A stretch of 64,000 nucleotides of DNA. It comes from Rs1 sp038900335 (GTDB lineage Bacteria; Pseudomonadota; Gammaproteobacteria; Pseudomonadales; Balneatricaceae). This document shows, piece after piece, positions 9,463-16,801 of this stretch (positions are counted from its first letter, which is position 1; each line of letters starts with the position of its first letter). Made by a program: the position numbers and the translations under genes. Below the pieces are notes generated by a model, which worked only from the letters and a program-made list of their open reading frames with translations, was not told the origin of the DNA and did not search any database. The stretch lies in contig JBBMRB010000011.1 of the NCBI GenBank assembly GCA_038900335.1, positions 1 to 64,000 on the forward strand, in the 5' to 3' direction.

Positions 9463-9978
9463 CTAACGCCAGCGTCGTTGGCTGCGACTAGATACACCAG
9501 CCATTTTAATTAAGCCGGATTGGGTATTAGCATGACACACGGCAATGGCTAAAGCATCGGCGGCATCTTCTTGCGGTAAACCTGGCAGTTTTAAAATACG
9601 CATAATCATATGCTGAACCTGTGACTTATCAGCCGATCCTTTACCTACCACCGCCTGTTTTACTTTACGTGCAGCGTATTCAGATACTTCTAATGATTGT
9701 TGAGTAGCGGCAACAATTGCCGCGCCCCGCGCTTGACCTAGCTTTAATGCTGAATCCGCATTTTTAGCCATAAATACCTGCTCAATAGCAAACTCTTGCG
9801 GTGAATACATTTCGATTATTTGGGTAACGCCATCAAAAATCTGATTTAGGCGCTCGGCCAAATTACCTTCTTTCATACGTATACAACCACTGGCAATATA
9901 CTCATGCTTACTGCCTATAGCATTGATCACGCCATAACCAGTAATACGCGAACCTGGGTCTATTCCTAAAATAATCAT
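9463..9978 (-). CDS. ruvC: crossover junction endodeoxyribonuclease RuvC
   Basis: Resolves Holliday junctions during recombination. At 171 residues it is the normal RuvC length. Acidic active-site motifs are present: ILGIDPGSRITGYG (Asp7), FAIEQVF (Glu at about 67) and QEDAADALAIAVCH near 140. Unusually for a gammaproteobacterium, ruvA and ruvB are not next to it. It follows alr by 23 bp on the same strand and is probably co-transcribed with it. Confidence 0.94.
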   Translation of the reverse strand: MIILGIDPGSRITGYGVINAIGSKHEYIASGCIRMKEGNLAERLNQIFDGVTQIIEMYSPQEFAIEQVFMAKNADSALKLGQARGAAIVAATQQSLEVSEYAARKVKQAVVGKGSADKSQVQHMIMRILKLPGLPQEDAADALAIAVCHANTQSGLIKMAGVSSRSQRRWR

Positions 9979-10001
9979 CTAAGCTGGCGCTCTTATTAAC
10001 A

Positions 10002-11081
10002 TCAGTTTACATAGACTCTAGGCACACGTTTAGTTACACCTGTAAATAAGGTATAGGAGATAGTAGATGCTGCTGCTGCCACATCATTGACACTAAGCTG
10101 CTCGCCCCACAGCTCCACTTGCGAGCCTATCTCAACATTCTCAAGACCTGTGACATCAATGGTTACCATATCCATTGACACTCGCCCTGCTATTTTCGCC
10201 ATTTGCCCTGCCACAACCACTGGCGAGCCATTGCCAATATGACGATCATAACCATCGGCGTAACCAATAGCGACAGTGGCGATGCGTGTCGTACGCTCAC
10301 ATTGATAACTACTAGCATAACCCACACATTTATTTATCTCGACATCCTTAATCGCGATCACTTCAGTGACAAAGCGCATCGCCGGTTTTAGCTGATCAGC
10401 TAAAGGGTGTGATGCAGGAAAAGGCGATGAGCCATACATCATGATGCCAGAGCGAACCCACTGTCTATGGCTGTTTGCTTTAGATAGGATCGCCGCAGAG
10501 TTAGCCAGTGAGCTCTCTAAACCCGTCGCACTAAGGGTATCATCAAAAAAGGCGATTTGCTGATCAGTCATTTCATTATCTAACTCATCGGCGCGCGCCA
10601 TATGAGTCATCAACACAACATTGGCCACATTATCGATAGCTTGTAGTTGCGCCACAACGCTTAGCATATCTTCAGGGTTCATCCCTAAACGATGCATACC
10701 AGAATCAAACTTAGGCCATACATTAATCGGCGTGCTTAACTGCGCTTGTTCAATAATGGCTAACTGGAAACGACTATGTATCGCTGTCCAAAAATTATTT
10801 TGGGCAATAATAGGTAATTCATCAGCACTAAAAAAACCTTCAAGCAATAAGATAGGAGCAGTGATACCACCAGCTCTTAACTCCAACGCCTCTTCAATAC
10901 AGGCGACACCAAAAGCATCGGCATTACCTTCTAACCTTGTAGCGACGGCAACTGCACCGTGGCCGTAAGCATCTGCTTTTACAATGGCTATCGCTTTAGC
11001 CTCTTTTGCAATACTTTTAGCTAAGTTAAAATTATGCTCAATTGCCGACAAATCTATAATTGCTTTTGCTGCTCTAGCCAT
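10002..11081 (-). CDS. alr: alanine racemase
   Basis: Makes D-alanine for peptidoglycan with PLP. In the 359-residue protein the PLP lysine is K35 in AIVKADAYGHG. Further family motifs are VWPKFDSGMHRLG, SGIMMYGSSPF, VGYASSYQCERTTRIATVAIGYADGY (catalytic Tyr region), GRVSMDMVTIDVT and YTLFTGVTKRVPRVYV at the C-terminus. It lies upstream of ruvC and is separated from ridA by 177 bp of non-coding DNA. Confidence 0.94.
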   Translation of the reverse strand: MARAAKAIIDLSAIEHNFNLAKSIAKEAKAIAIVKADAYGHGAVAVATRLEGNADAFGVACIEEALELRAGGITAPILLLEGFFSADELPIIAQNNFWTAIHSRFQLAIIEQAQLSTPINVWPKFDSGMHRLGMNPEDMLSVVAQLQAIDNVANVVLMTHMARADELDNEMTDQQIAFFDDTLSATGLESSLANSAAILSKANSHRQWVRSGIMMYGSSPFPASHPLADQLKPAMRFVTEVIAIKDVEINKCVGYASSYQCERTTRIATVAIGYADGYDRHIGNGSPVVVAGQMAKIAGRVSMDMVTIDVTGLENVEIGSQVELWGEQLSVNDVAAAASTISYTLFTGVTKRVPRVYVN

Positions 11082-11258
11082 GATTTACAACACACCGTTT
11101 TATTTTTACAACCAAAATCAGATGATGACCGCACTGCAAATGCTCGTCATCATATTTAAATATCTATTTAAACGCCTTCTCATACACTGCCCACTAACAT
11201 TTTATATTAATGAGCAGCGTCATTCTTAAAACGCTTTATTAATGCTATTTTTTAGCGA

Positions 11259-11645
11259 TTAACCAACAACCATAATCGCTTCAATTTCAAGATCAACCGC
11301 TTTTGGCAAAGCTTTAACTTCATAAGCAGCTCTAGCTGGGTAGGGTTGCTCAAAGTAGCGTGCCATTACTTCGTTCACTTTAGCGAAGTTGCCTAAATCA
11401 GCCATTAATATAGTTAGTTTAGCGATATCATTCATATCACCACCAGCCGCTTCAGTAATCGCTTTTAAGTTTTCAAACACACGTACTGCTTGCTCTTCAA
11501 AACCACCTTCAACTACTTCCATAGTGACAGGGTCTAATGGGATTTGCCCTGAAATATAAACAGTGCTACCTACTTTTACAGCTTGTGAATATGTACCAAT
11601 TGCAGCAGGTGCTTTTTGTGTTGATATTACGCTACGATTTGCCAT
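11259..11645 (-). CDS. ridA: RidA family enamine/imine deaminase
   Basis: RidA hydrolyses reactive 2-aminoacrylate-type enamines released by PLP enzymes. The 128-residue protein is the family length, with IGTYSQAVKVGSTVYISGQIPLDP, the LKAITEAAGG helix and the conserved arginine in YPARAAYEV. A role next to PLP enzymes (alr here, alaA 7 kb away) is plausible but position alone does not prove it. Confidence 0.93.
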   Translation of the reverse strand: MANRSVISTQKAPAAIGTYSQAVKVGSTVYISGQIPLDPVTMEVVEGGFEEQAVRVFENLKAITEAAGGDMNDIAKLTILMADLGNFAKVNEVMARYFEQPYPARAAYEVKALPKAVDLEIEAIMVVG

Positions 11646-12105
11646 TGTATTTCCCCTTTAATTTGTATTTTTGGCAACTTTTAATATTTATTACTGCCAA
11701 ATGTTTATTAACCCGCTATAACGAAAAATACGGGAAGCTCATAATATTAACGATCAGTTTTAACAACAAGCTGCAAAATACGCTGCTAGCTCAACTATTT
11801 CAACCGTTTTCAAAAAATGTTGATGACTTAATGACTCCTAATAGCTCTGTGATTTCACCTTTAAAAACTCCAAGAACTAAATAGTAGCCAAGCAAACCAT
11901 TAAAACCAAATATTTAACCAGCAAATAGACTATTATCGACACTTTATAATACCATTTACACTTTGATTATCTATTTTTAATAGTATTAACATTATTAACA
12001 GGCTTTAGTGTTGTTTCAATCGCCGTTTTTTATTATCCTTTGTATCATAAATAGTTATGCACTAAAAATGTATAGTTCCACTAGCTAAATTGTAAAGTAG
12101 GGCAT
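11646..12105. other. intergenic between ridA and the Lrp-type regulator
   Basis: 460 bp of very AT-rich DNA between divergent genes, so it holds both promoters. An open frame at 11537-11884 is mostly antisense to ridA and is rejected. No further gene is seen. Confidence 0.45.
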
Positions 12106-12573
12106 ATGAGAAAACTTGACCGCATAGATAGAAACATCTTACGAATTTTACAAAACGATGGCAGGATTTCTTATACAGAGCTGGCAGATAACGTCGGCCT
12201 ATCGACCACCCCCTGCATAGAGCGCGTTAGACGTTTAGAAAAAGAGCAGTTTATAGAAGGCTATTACGCGCGTTTAAGCCCTAGCGCACTAGGCTTTGAT
12301 ATGCTGGTTTTTGTTGAAATAGCACTGTCTTATCAATCACCAGATGCTTTTGAGACATTTAAAGAAGCGGTTAAACTATTACCTTATATACAAGAATGTC
12401 ATTTAGTATCAGGGGATTCTGATTACTTACTAAAAGCACGCATTAAAGATATGTCTGAATATCGCGCCCTGCTAGGTGAGATGCTACTTACCTTGCCGGG
12501 GGTTAAAAACTCTAAAAGCTATATCGTGATGGAAGAAGTCAAAGAAGGCGTTGGGCTACCGATCAAGGTCTAA
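12106..12573 (+). CDS. Lrp/AsnC family transcriptional regulator
   Basis: The 155-residue protein has an N-terminal winged helix-turn-helix (LDRIDRNILRILQNDGRISYTELADNVGLSTTPCIERVRRLE, residues 3-45). A C-terminal RAM ligand-binding domain (LVSGDSDYLLKARIKDMSEY) follows. The C-terminal sequence KSYIVMEEVKEGVGLPI is close to Lrp itself. Regulators of this family sense amino acids. The divergent partner is ridA, and alaA in this window is an Lrp target in E. coli, so either is a candidate target. Confidence 0.88.
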   Translation: MRKLDRIDRNILRILQNDGRISYTELADNVGLSTTPCIERVRRLEKEQFIEGYYARLSPSALGFDMLVFVEIALSYQSPDAFETFKEAVKLLPYIQECHLVSGDSDYLLKARIKDMSEYRALLGEMLLTLPGVKNSKSYIVMEEVKEGVGLPIKV

Positions 12574-12588
12574 ATTTATTAAGTACAC

Positions 12589-12610
12589 GGCATGCTTTCT
12601 TAAGCATGCC
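12589..12610 (+). terminator. stem-loop after the Lrp-type gene
   Basis: The 9-bp perfect stem GGCATGCTT/AAGCATGCC with loop TCTT lies 15 bp after the stop. The following T-run is weak (TACTATT), so termination strength is uncertain. Confidence 0.55.
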
Positions 12611-13086
12611 TACTATTAAACACGTTATTTTTCAGCTCTAATTTTAAGCCTCTTATCATTAAACTCTCTATTTTCAAGCAAGTATCGCATCGTTAAATCC
12701 TCGCGTGCTGATCTTTCAGCAGTTTTGCTCTTTTGATAGCTTTCTTTATATAAAATCTAACGGCTTTGATTCAATGAAACCGGACAGCAAGCTTATTAGG
12801 CTCACCAATCAATAGTTAGAATAGCCCTGCCCCCACACCTTATTTCATACTTTACATTTCTTTACTCTGTGTTAACACAACATCACACTTACATCCTTTA
12901 AGATAGCGCTTGTGATGAGGCTTAAGCGTCATAGCAAAACTCACGCAAGCAGCATGACACGCAGCACCATAATAATACTCATTTTAAATGACAGATTATG
13001 TTAAGGCTTATCACAACGTTGTAGCTGTATATTTTTTAACTGCGATACCCAGTTACATACCATTTATTGACATAGGTAATTATGAT
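12611..13086. other. intergenic, no gene seen
   Basis: 476 bp before the small secreted protein gene. The frame of that gene stays open upstream to 12988, but the extra 33 residues look non-native because they precede the signal peptide. No RNA gene or repeat was recognised. Confidence 0.4.
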
Positions 13087-13443
13087 ATGAAAAAGAAAAT
13101 AGTTTACATACTCTCAGCAATTATATTGCTAAATTCTGCCTATACATATGCCGGCTCAAACCATAGTTATAACGCCAAAGCTAATCACACTAGCAAACTG
13201 CCAGAGGCTGCAGCGCTCGTATTAATCGCAGGCATTAGCTATTGGGTTGCCGATAATGTGTTTTACAAAAAACAACACGGCCGTTATGTGGTCACGCCCT
13301 CACCTATTAAAAAACACAAGGTACATCATGAGCCGACAAAGTCGGTCGTCGTTTATCAAAGTAAGAAACAGTACTCTAAGCACAAAAAAAATAACCATCG
13401 TAGCAACTCATCGAACAAGCAATACATAATAATCAATCGTTAG
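13087..13443 (+). CDS. small secreted basic protein, function unknown
   Basis: 118 residues if started at ATG 13087, chosen because AGGT lies 9 bp upstream and it gives a clean signal peptide (MKKKIVYILSAIILLNSAYTYAG). The upstream in-frame ATG at 12988 would bury it. After the signal, a short hydrophobic segment (AAALVLIAGISYWVAD) is followed by a Lys/His/Ser-rich tail. No domain is recognised. The protein is probably envelope-located. It is followed by a stem-loop and is transcribed alone. Confidence 0.6.
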   Translation: MKKKIVYILSAIILLNSAYTYAGSNHSYNAKANHTSKLPEAAALVLIAGISYWVADNVFYKKQHGRYVVTPSPIKKHKVHHEPTKSVVVYQSKKQYSKHKKNNHRSNSSNKQYIIINR

Positions 13444-13482
13444 GAAACAGCTCGACATTGGCAGATTAAAAGCCACACTCAA

Positions 13483-13518
13483 AATAACCTTGCGACATCT
13501 ACCTCAAGCAAGGTTATT
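13483..13518 (+). terminator. stem-loop terminator of the small secreted protein gene
   Basis: The 11-bp perfect stem AATAACCTTGC/GCAAGGTTATT is followed by TAGTGTTATT, 40 bp after the stop codon. Confidence 0.65.
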
Positions 13519-13685
13519 TAGTGTTATTAATATTGATAGCACCACTGTAAAATAAGGCTTAATTGCCTAGCTAAGTACCCGCTTACTTTTATCTTTTTGT
13601 TACTCACCTTTTTGTTACTCACCTTTTTATGTTGAGACTGTTAAAACTCTTTTCGAAACGAATGAGAATTATTTTTAAACTATTT

Positions 13686-13711
13686 ATGAACATTTATCAA
13701 AAAATGTTCAT
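13686..13711. promoter_or_regulatory. perfect inverted repeat upstream of the first Csr-type sRNA
   Basis: ATGAACATTT and AAATGTTCAT (10 bp each, no mismatch) are separated by ATCAAA. It abuts the probable -35 of the sRNA, a good place for an activator site such as the GacA/UvrY boxes upstream of Csr sRNAs in other gammaproteobacteria. The sequence itself does not match the published TGTAAG-N6-CTTACA box. Confidence 0.5.
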
Positions 13712-13712
13712 A

Positions 13713-13743
13713 TTGAGTTCATTTTAAAAATAAGTCCTATATT
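13713..13743 (+). promoter_or_regulatory. probable promoter of the first Csr-type sRNA
   Basis: TTGAGT (13713-13718) and TATATT (13738-13743) are 19 bp apart; with CTATAT one base earlier the spacing is 18 bp. This would start transcription near 13750. Confidence 0.45.
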
Positions 13744-13749
13744 TTTTAA

Positions 13750-14050
13750 CACTGCTTTCTTGCACAATGCACTTATGGAGAGTTGAGAAGGGTCTCATCA
13801 ATATCTAGGATAGATAACTCATATATTATTCACGGATTGGATAGTAGCGGCAGGAAGCCACTAAGACTTTACATGGACGAGCAGTAAGCATTATTAGTAG
13901 CTTTTAATGATGCCATATAGAGTCAAACGGAATATTGTTCAATTCTAAGGGATAGAATCTCTATTTACTATTTATGGATAAGTAGTATCGATATGGATAT
14001 CGAATAAAAGGGTTTGGAATGGATAACACAAAAACCCTTTAATTTGTTTT
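13750..14050 (+). ncRNA. CsrB/RsmZ-type CsrA-sequestering sRNA, copy 1
   Basis: No protein frame fits, but GGA (or AGGG) motifs recur about a dozen times in 280 bp: ATGGAG, TAGGA, ACGGATTGGA, CAGGAAG, ATGGAC, ACGGAA, AGGGA, ATGGAT twice, TTGGAATGGA. Several sit in hairpin loops, such as GGC-AGGAA-GCC. The element ends in a terminator (14007-14050: AAAGGGTTT/AAACCCTTT stem with GGA in the loop, then AATTTGTTTT). This is the architecture of Csr/Rsm RNAs that titrate the translational regulator CsrA. The 5' end is inferred from the promoter. Confidence 0.8.
14006..14050 (+). terminator. terminator of sRNA copy 1
   Basis: The 9-bp stem AAAGGGTTT/AAACCCTTT encloses a GGA-containing loop and is followed by a T-rich tract. 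Confidence 0.8.
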
Positions 14051-14099
14051 AAATTAAGATTTTGTCTTATATTTAATTACAAATGATTAGTGCATTATA

Positions 14100-14235
14100 C
14101 GCACATAGAGAGTTAGGAAGGACCCTATTAAATCCCAAGAAGGGAACTCAATACTACAAGGGAAGCTGTAGTATCGGTAAGGACATCGAAAATAAGAGCT
14201 CATATAAGGATATTGTACGAGCTCTTTTATTTTGT
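14100..14235 (+). ncRNA. CsrB/RsmY-type CsrA-sequestering sRNA, copy 2
   Basis: A second, shorter GGA-rich unit directly after the terminator of the first: AGGAAGGA, AAGGGAA, AAGGGAAG, AAGGAC and AAGGAT within about 110 bp. AAGGGAAG is presented by a perfect 7-bp stem (TACTACA/TGTAGTA). The terminator stem AAGAGCTC/GAGCTCTT (14194-14226) carries AAGGA in its loop and is followed by TTATTTTG. Both copies start with a similar GAGAGTT sequence. The exact 5' end is not determined. The open frame across it (14083-14277) is not coding. Confidence 0.75.
14194..14235 (+). terminator. terminator of sRNA copy 2
   Basis: The 8-bp stem AAGAGCTC/GAGCTCTT has AAGGA in the loop and is followed by TTTTATTTTG. 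Confidence 0.8.
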
Positions 14236-14340
14236 CAAAAAAACCTCCAACACCCCTATTTCTTTACCTCTCTGTAAATTTAACTAGCTACTCATATTTA
14301 TTAACAATACCTTTCCTGCATCGTCATCACTGTGCACTTA

Positions 14341-14414
14341 GTTATCAATGTACTCTATAGTTATCAATGTACTCTATAGTTATCAATGTACTCTATAGTT
14401 ATCAATGTACTCTA
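14341..14414. repeat. 19-bp tandem repeat, 3.9 copies
   Basis: The unit GTTATCAATGTACTCTATA starts at 14341, 14360, 14379 and 14398 with no differences; the last copy stops after 17 bp. No spacers are present, so this is not a CRISPR. It lies between the sRNAs and talB. Confidence 0.95.
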
Positions 14415-14512
14415 GTCATCACCTATTATATTTTACATTTTACTGGCGATATAATCATTGTCTGCACAGTGCCACTAACGCAGCAATTACCAAAAAACTA
14501 ACGATCTCACGC

Positions 14513-14578
14513 ATAAGCAGATAAGCAGATAAGCAGATATTCGACAAACACTAATAATAGTAATAATAGTAATAATAG
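14513..14578. repeat. two short microsatellite-like repeats
   Basis: ATAAGCAG three times (14513-14536, first copy with a C for the leading base variation) and TAATAATAG three times (14552-14578). They are non-coding and probably slippage-prone. Confidence 0.7.
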
Positions 14579-14691
14579 AAAACAGCGATAGCTGCTATTA
14601 ACAAAAAGCAGGCTAAATACAAGTCGAGGGCTAGCTAGCCAGTGTTACCAAAAGCAAAACTGACTAGCGAAGCTTGTATTTAGTTTTAAAA

Positions 14692-15645
14692 TTAAAGCTT
14701 AGCTAATAATTGCTCTAATTTAATTTGATCGGCAACAAAACCTTCAATACCAGTTTTTAGTTTCTCATCAGCCATAGCATCTGCTGTTAGCTGTTCTAAG
14801 AATGTTGACTCATCGATACTCACTTTACCTTTATCAGATACAGCATCACTGGCATTTAATTGCTGTATTAACGGCGTATCTAACTGGTCAAGCTCTTGCA
14901 TTAGCTGTGGGCTAATTGTTAGGCGATCACAACCTGCTAGTGCCTGGATCTCACCTATATTGCGAAAGCTTGCACCCATCACAATCGTGTCATAGCTATT
15001 GGCTTTATAAAAATTGTAAATATTAGTTACTGACTGCACGCCAGGATCATTCGCGCCACTAAAATCTTGCTCTGGAAAGCTCGCTTTGTACCAGTCCAAA
15101 ATACGACCAACAAAAGGTGATATCAGATAAACACCCGCATCAGCACAGGCAGCGGCTTGGCCAAAACCAAACAACAGTGTTAGGTTACAATTAATGCCTT
15201 CTTTTTCTAACTGCTTAGCCGCTTGAATCCCCTCCCAAGTAGACGCTGTTTTAATTAAGATTCTATCGTTGCTGATACCCGCTTGGTTATACAGATCAAT
15301 AATTTGATGAGCGCTATCTAACGTACCTTTGACATCATAAGACAACCTTGCATCTACCTCAGTAGAGATACGACCAGGTACTGTCTTCAAAATTTCTAAG
15401 CCGATAAGCACCGCAAGTTTTTGCGTCATATTCGCAAGTATTTGCGCATCGCTGCCACCTTGAGTTCTCGCCCAAACCTTCGCTGTTTCAAGCAATGGTG
15501 CATAGGCAGGTAAAGTACTCGCCTTTAATAGAAGTGATGGGTTAGTCGTTGCATCTACTGGTGTAAACTGCTTAATTGCTGCGATATCACCGGTATCTGC
15601 CACTACTGTGGTCATTGCTTTTAACTGTTCTAATTGACTTGCCAT
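14692..15645 (-). CDS. talB: transaldolase
   Basis: Pentose-phosphate enzyme moving a dihydroxyacetone unit from sedoheptulose-7-phosphate to glyceraldehyde-3-phosphate. The 317-residue protein matches TalB-type enzymes: DATTNPSLLL, STEVDARLS, the Schiff-base lysine K132 in ILIKTASTWEG, CNLTLLFGFGQAAACADAGV and SPFVGRILDWY. It is 18 bp downstream of dusA on the same strand; tal-dusA adjacency is common in pseudomonad-like gammaproteobacteria. The prophage insertion lies just beyond dusA and so also affects the upstream DNA of talB. Confidence 0.95.
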   Translation of the reverse strand: MASQLEQLKAMTTVVADTGDIAAIKQFTPVDATTNPSLLLKASTLPAYAPLLETAKVWARTQGGSDAQILANMTQKLAVLIGLEILKTVPGRISTEVDARLSYDVKGTLDSAHQIIDLYNQAGISNDRILIKTASTWEGIQAAKQLEKEGINCNLTLLFGFGQAAACADAGVYLISPFVGRILDWYKASFPEQDFSGANDPGVQSVTNIYNFYKANSYDTIVMGASFRNIGEIQALAGCDRLTISPQLMQELDQLDTPLIQQLNASDAVSDKGKVSIDESTFLEQLTADAMADEKLKTGIEGFVADQIKLEQLLAKL

Positions 15646-15663
15646 ACGCTTTTATACCCTTAT

Positions 15664-16686
15664 TTATAAATATGCTTCAACTTTCGCAAATGCTTGATTC
15701 AAGACGTCTATACCTGCACCCTTCTTATACGCCTGCTCACTAATCACTCGTCTAAATTGCTTCCCTCCGCGCAAGCCATGAAATAAACCTAACATGTGTC
15801 TTGTCATATAATTTAGAGGAACGCCCTGCGACATCTGCTCTACAATGTAAGGTAACATAGCCATCATCACCTCACCTCTGGACAGAGCCTCACTTTGTTG
15901 ACTATAAAACCTTTGATCAACCTCAGCGAGAACCGCATACGGGTTATGATAAGCTTCGCGGCCAATCATAACACCATCAATATGTTGTAAATGTTGCTCT
16001 ACTTCATCTAAGCTTTTCACCCCACCATTGAGAATAATCTCAAGCTCCGGGAAAGCCTGCTTCAACCGATACACTCTGTCATACTGCAGTGGCGGAACAT
16101 CGCGGTTCTGCTTTGGGCTTAACCCTGCCAAAATCGCTTTGCGCGCATGCACAATAAAAGTCGTACAGCTTGATTGAGCTACTGTAGCGACAAACTCATG
16201 CAGCAGTGGATCAGAATCTAGCTCATCAATACCTAAACGATGTTTAACCGTCACCGGGATACTGACCGCATCTTGCATCGCTTTAATGCCATCGGACACC
16301 AGCTGCGGATGCGCCATTAAACAGGCGCCAATCATATTGTTTTGTACCCTATCACTAGGGCAACCAACATTCAGGTTCACCTCATCATAACCGTAATCTT
16401 CAGCCATTTTGGCGCACTGCGCTAGCTCTTGAACATTACTGCCACCAAGTTGTAACACCACTGGGTGCTCTGAATCGTTAAACGCTAAGTGCTTATCTGT
16501 ATCGCCATGTATTAAAGCGCCGGTAGTCACCATCTCGGTGTATAACACAGTATCTTTACTAATAATGCGATGAAAATGGCGACAATGTCTATCTGTCCAA
16601 TCCATCATGGGCGCAACGGATATCGTTCTATCTAGCGTATTACGTGTGGTTTCTGGCTTAGAGCCCATTTTATCTATGCTATTCAA
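15664..16686 (-). CDS. dusA: tRNA-dihydrouridine synthase A; prophage insertion site at its 5' end
   Basis: FMN enzyme that reduces U20/U20a in tRNA. It has ISVAPMMDWTDRHCR at about 22-36, LNVGCPSDRVQNNMIGACLM with the catalytic cysteine, VTVKHRLGIDE, FIVHARKA, LNGGVKS and GVMIGREAY. The 340-residue length fits DusA. The first 20 or so codons and the promoter lie on the prophage side of the attachment core (16596-16614), so the prophage supplies the present start and leader. The displaced original 5' sequence is still visible at 57578-57620. Confidence 0.94.
   Translation of the reverse strand: MNSIDKMGSKPETTRNTLDRTISVAPMMDWTDRHCRHFHRIISKDTVLYTEMVTTGALIHGDTDKHLAFNDSEHPVVLQLGGSNVQELAQCAKMAEDYGYDEVNLNVGCPSDRVQNNMIGACLMAHPQLVSDGIKAMQDAVSIPVTVKHRLGIDELDSDPLLHEFVATVAQSSCTTFIVHARKAILAGLSPKQNRDVPPLQYDRVYRLKQAFPELEIILNGGVKSLDEVEQHLQHIDGVMIGREAYHNPYAVLAEVDQRFYSQQSEALSRGEVMMAMLPYIVEQMSQGVPLNYMTRHMLGLFHGLRGGKQFRRVISEQAYKKGAGIDVLNQAFAKVEAYL
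16596..16614. other. attL core inside dusA
   Basis: The 19 bp TCCAATCCATCAT(G)GGCGC, encoding APMMDWT on the minus strand, recurs at 57578-57596 with one change (G to A at position 14). These are the outer ends of the integrated DNA. Confidence 0.85.
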
Positions 16687-16713
16687 CTTTTATTTTACCG
16701 TTGTTTTCTGGCT

Positions 16714-16719
16714 ATTATA
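16714..16719 (-). promoter_or_regulatory. TATAAT box, probable prophage-supplied promoter of dusA
   Basis: On the minus strand a perfect TATAAT lies about 30 bp upstream of the dusA start. The -35 region at usual spacing is poor (CACCAA-like), so a bound activator or weak transcription is likely. Confidence 0.45.
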
Positions 16720-16737
16720 CTGTATTTTTTGTATATT

Positions 16738-16776
16738 GGTGCGCTTTGGGTGCGCTTATTTTCGAAAAAGCGCACC
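16738..16776. promoter_or_regulatory. three copies of GGTGCGCTT between dusA and the integrase gene
   Basis: GGTGCGCTT occurs at 16738-16746 and 16749-16757 and as AAGCGCACC at 16768-16776. The second and third copies form a hairpin-capable inverted repeat. The position suggests integrase arm sites or an operator controlling the integrase. Confidence 0.5.
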
Positions 16777-16801
16777 GATAAAACACTATGGAAAAGAGTA
16801 T

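Noticed and set aside
13660..13685. Fur-box-like sequence AATGAGAATTATTTTTA upstream of the sRNAs
   Set aside because: Only half of a Fur site matches and AT-rich DNA gives such matches by chance.
14083..14277. 64-codon open frame
   Set aside because: It runs through the second Csr-type sRNA including its terminator, and the encoded peptide has no protein-like pattern.
14341..14414. Possible CRISPR array
   Set aside because: Direct repeats touch each other with no spacers, and no cas genes are nearby.
16717..16740. LexA box CTGT-N8-like near the integrase
   Set aside because: The right half lacks CAG, so the palindrome is not met.
16607..16801. 65-codon N-terminal extension of the integrase
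   Set aside because: It overlaps dusA in antisense and codes hydrophobic residues; the ATG at 16802 gives the usual integrase N-terminus.
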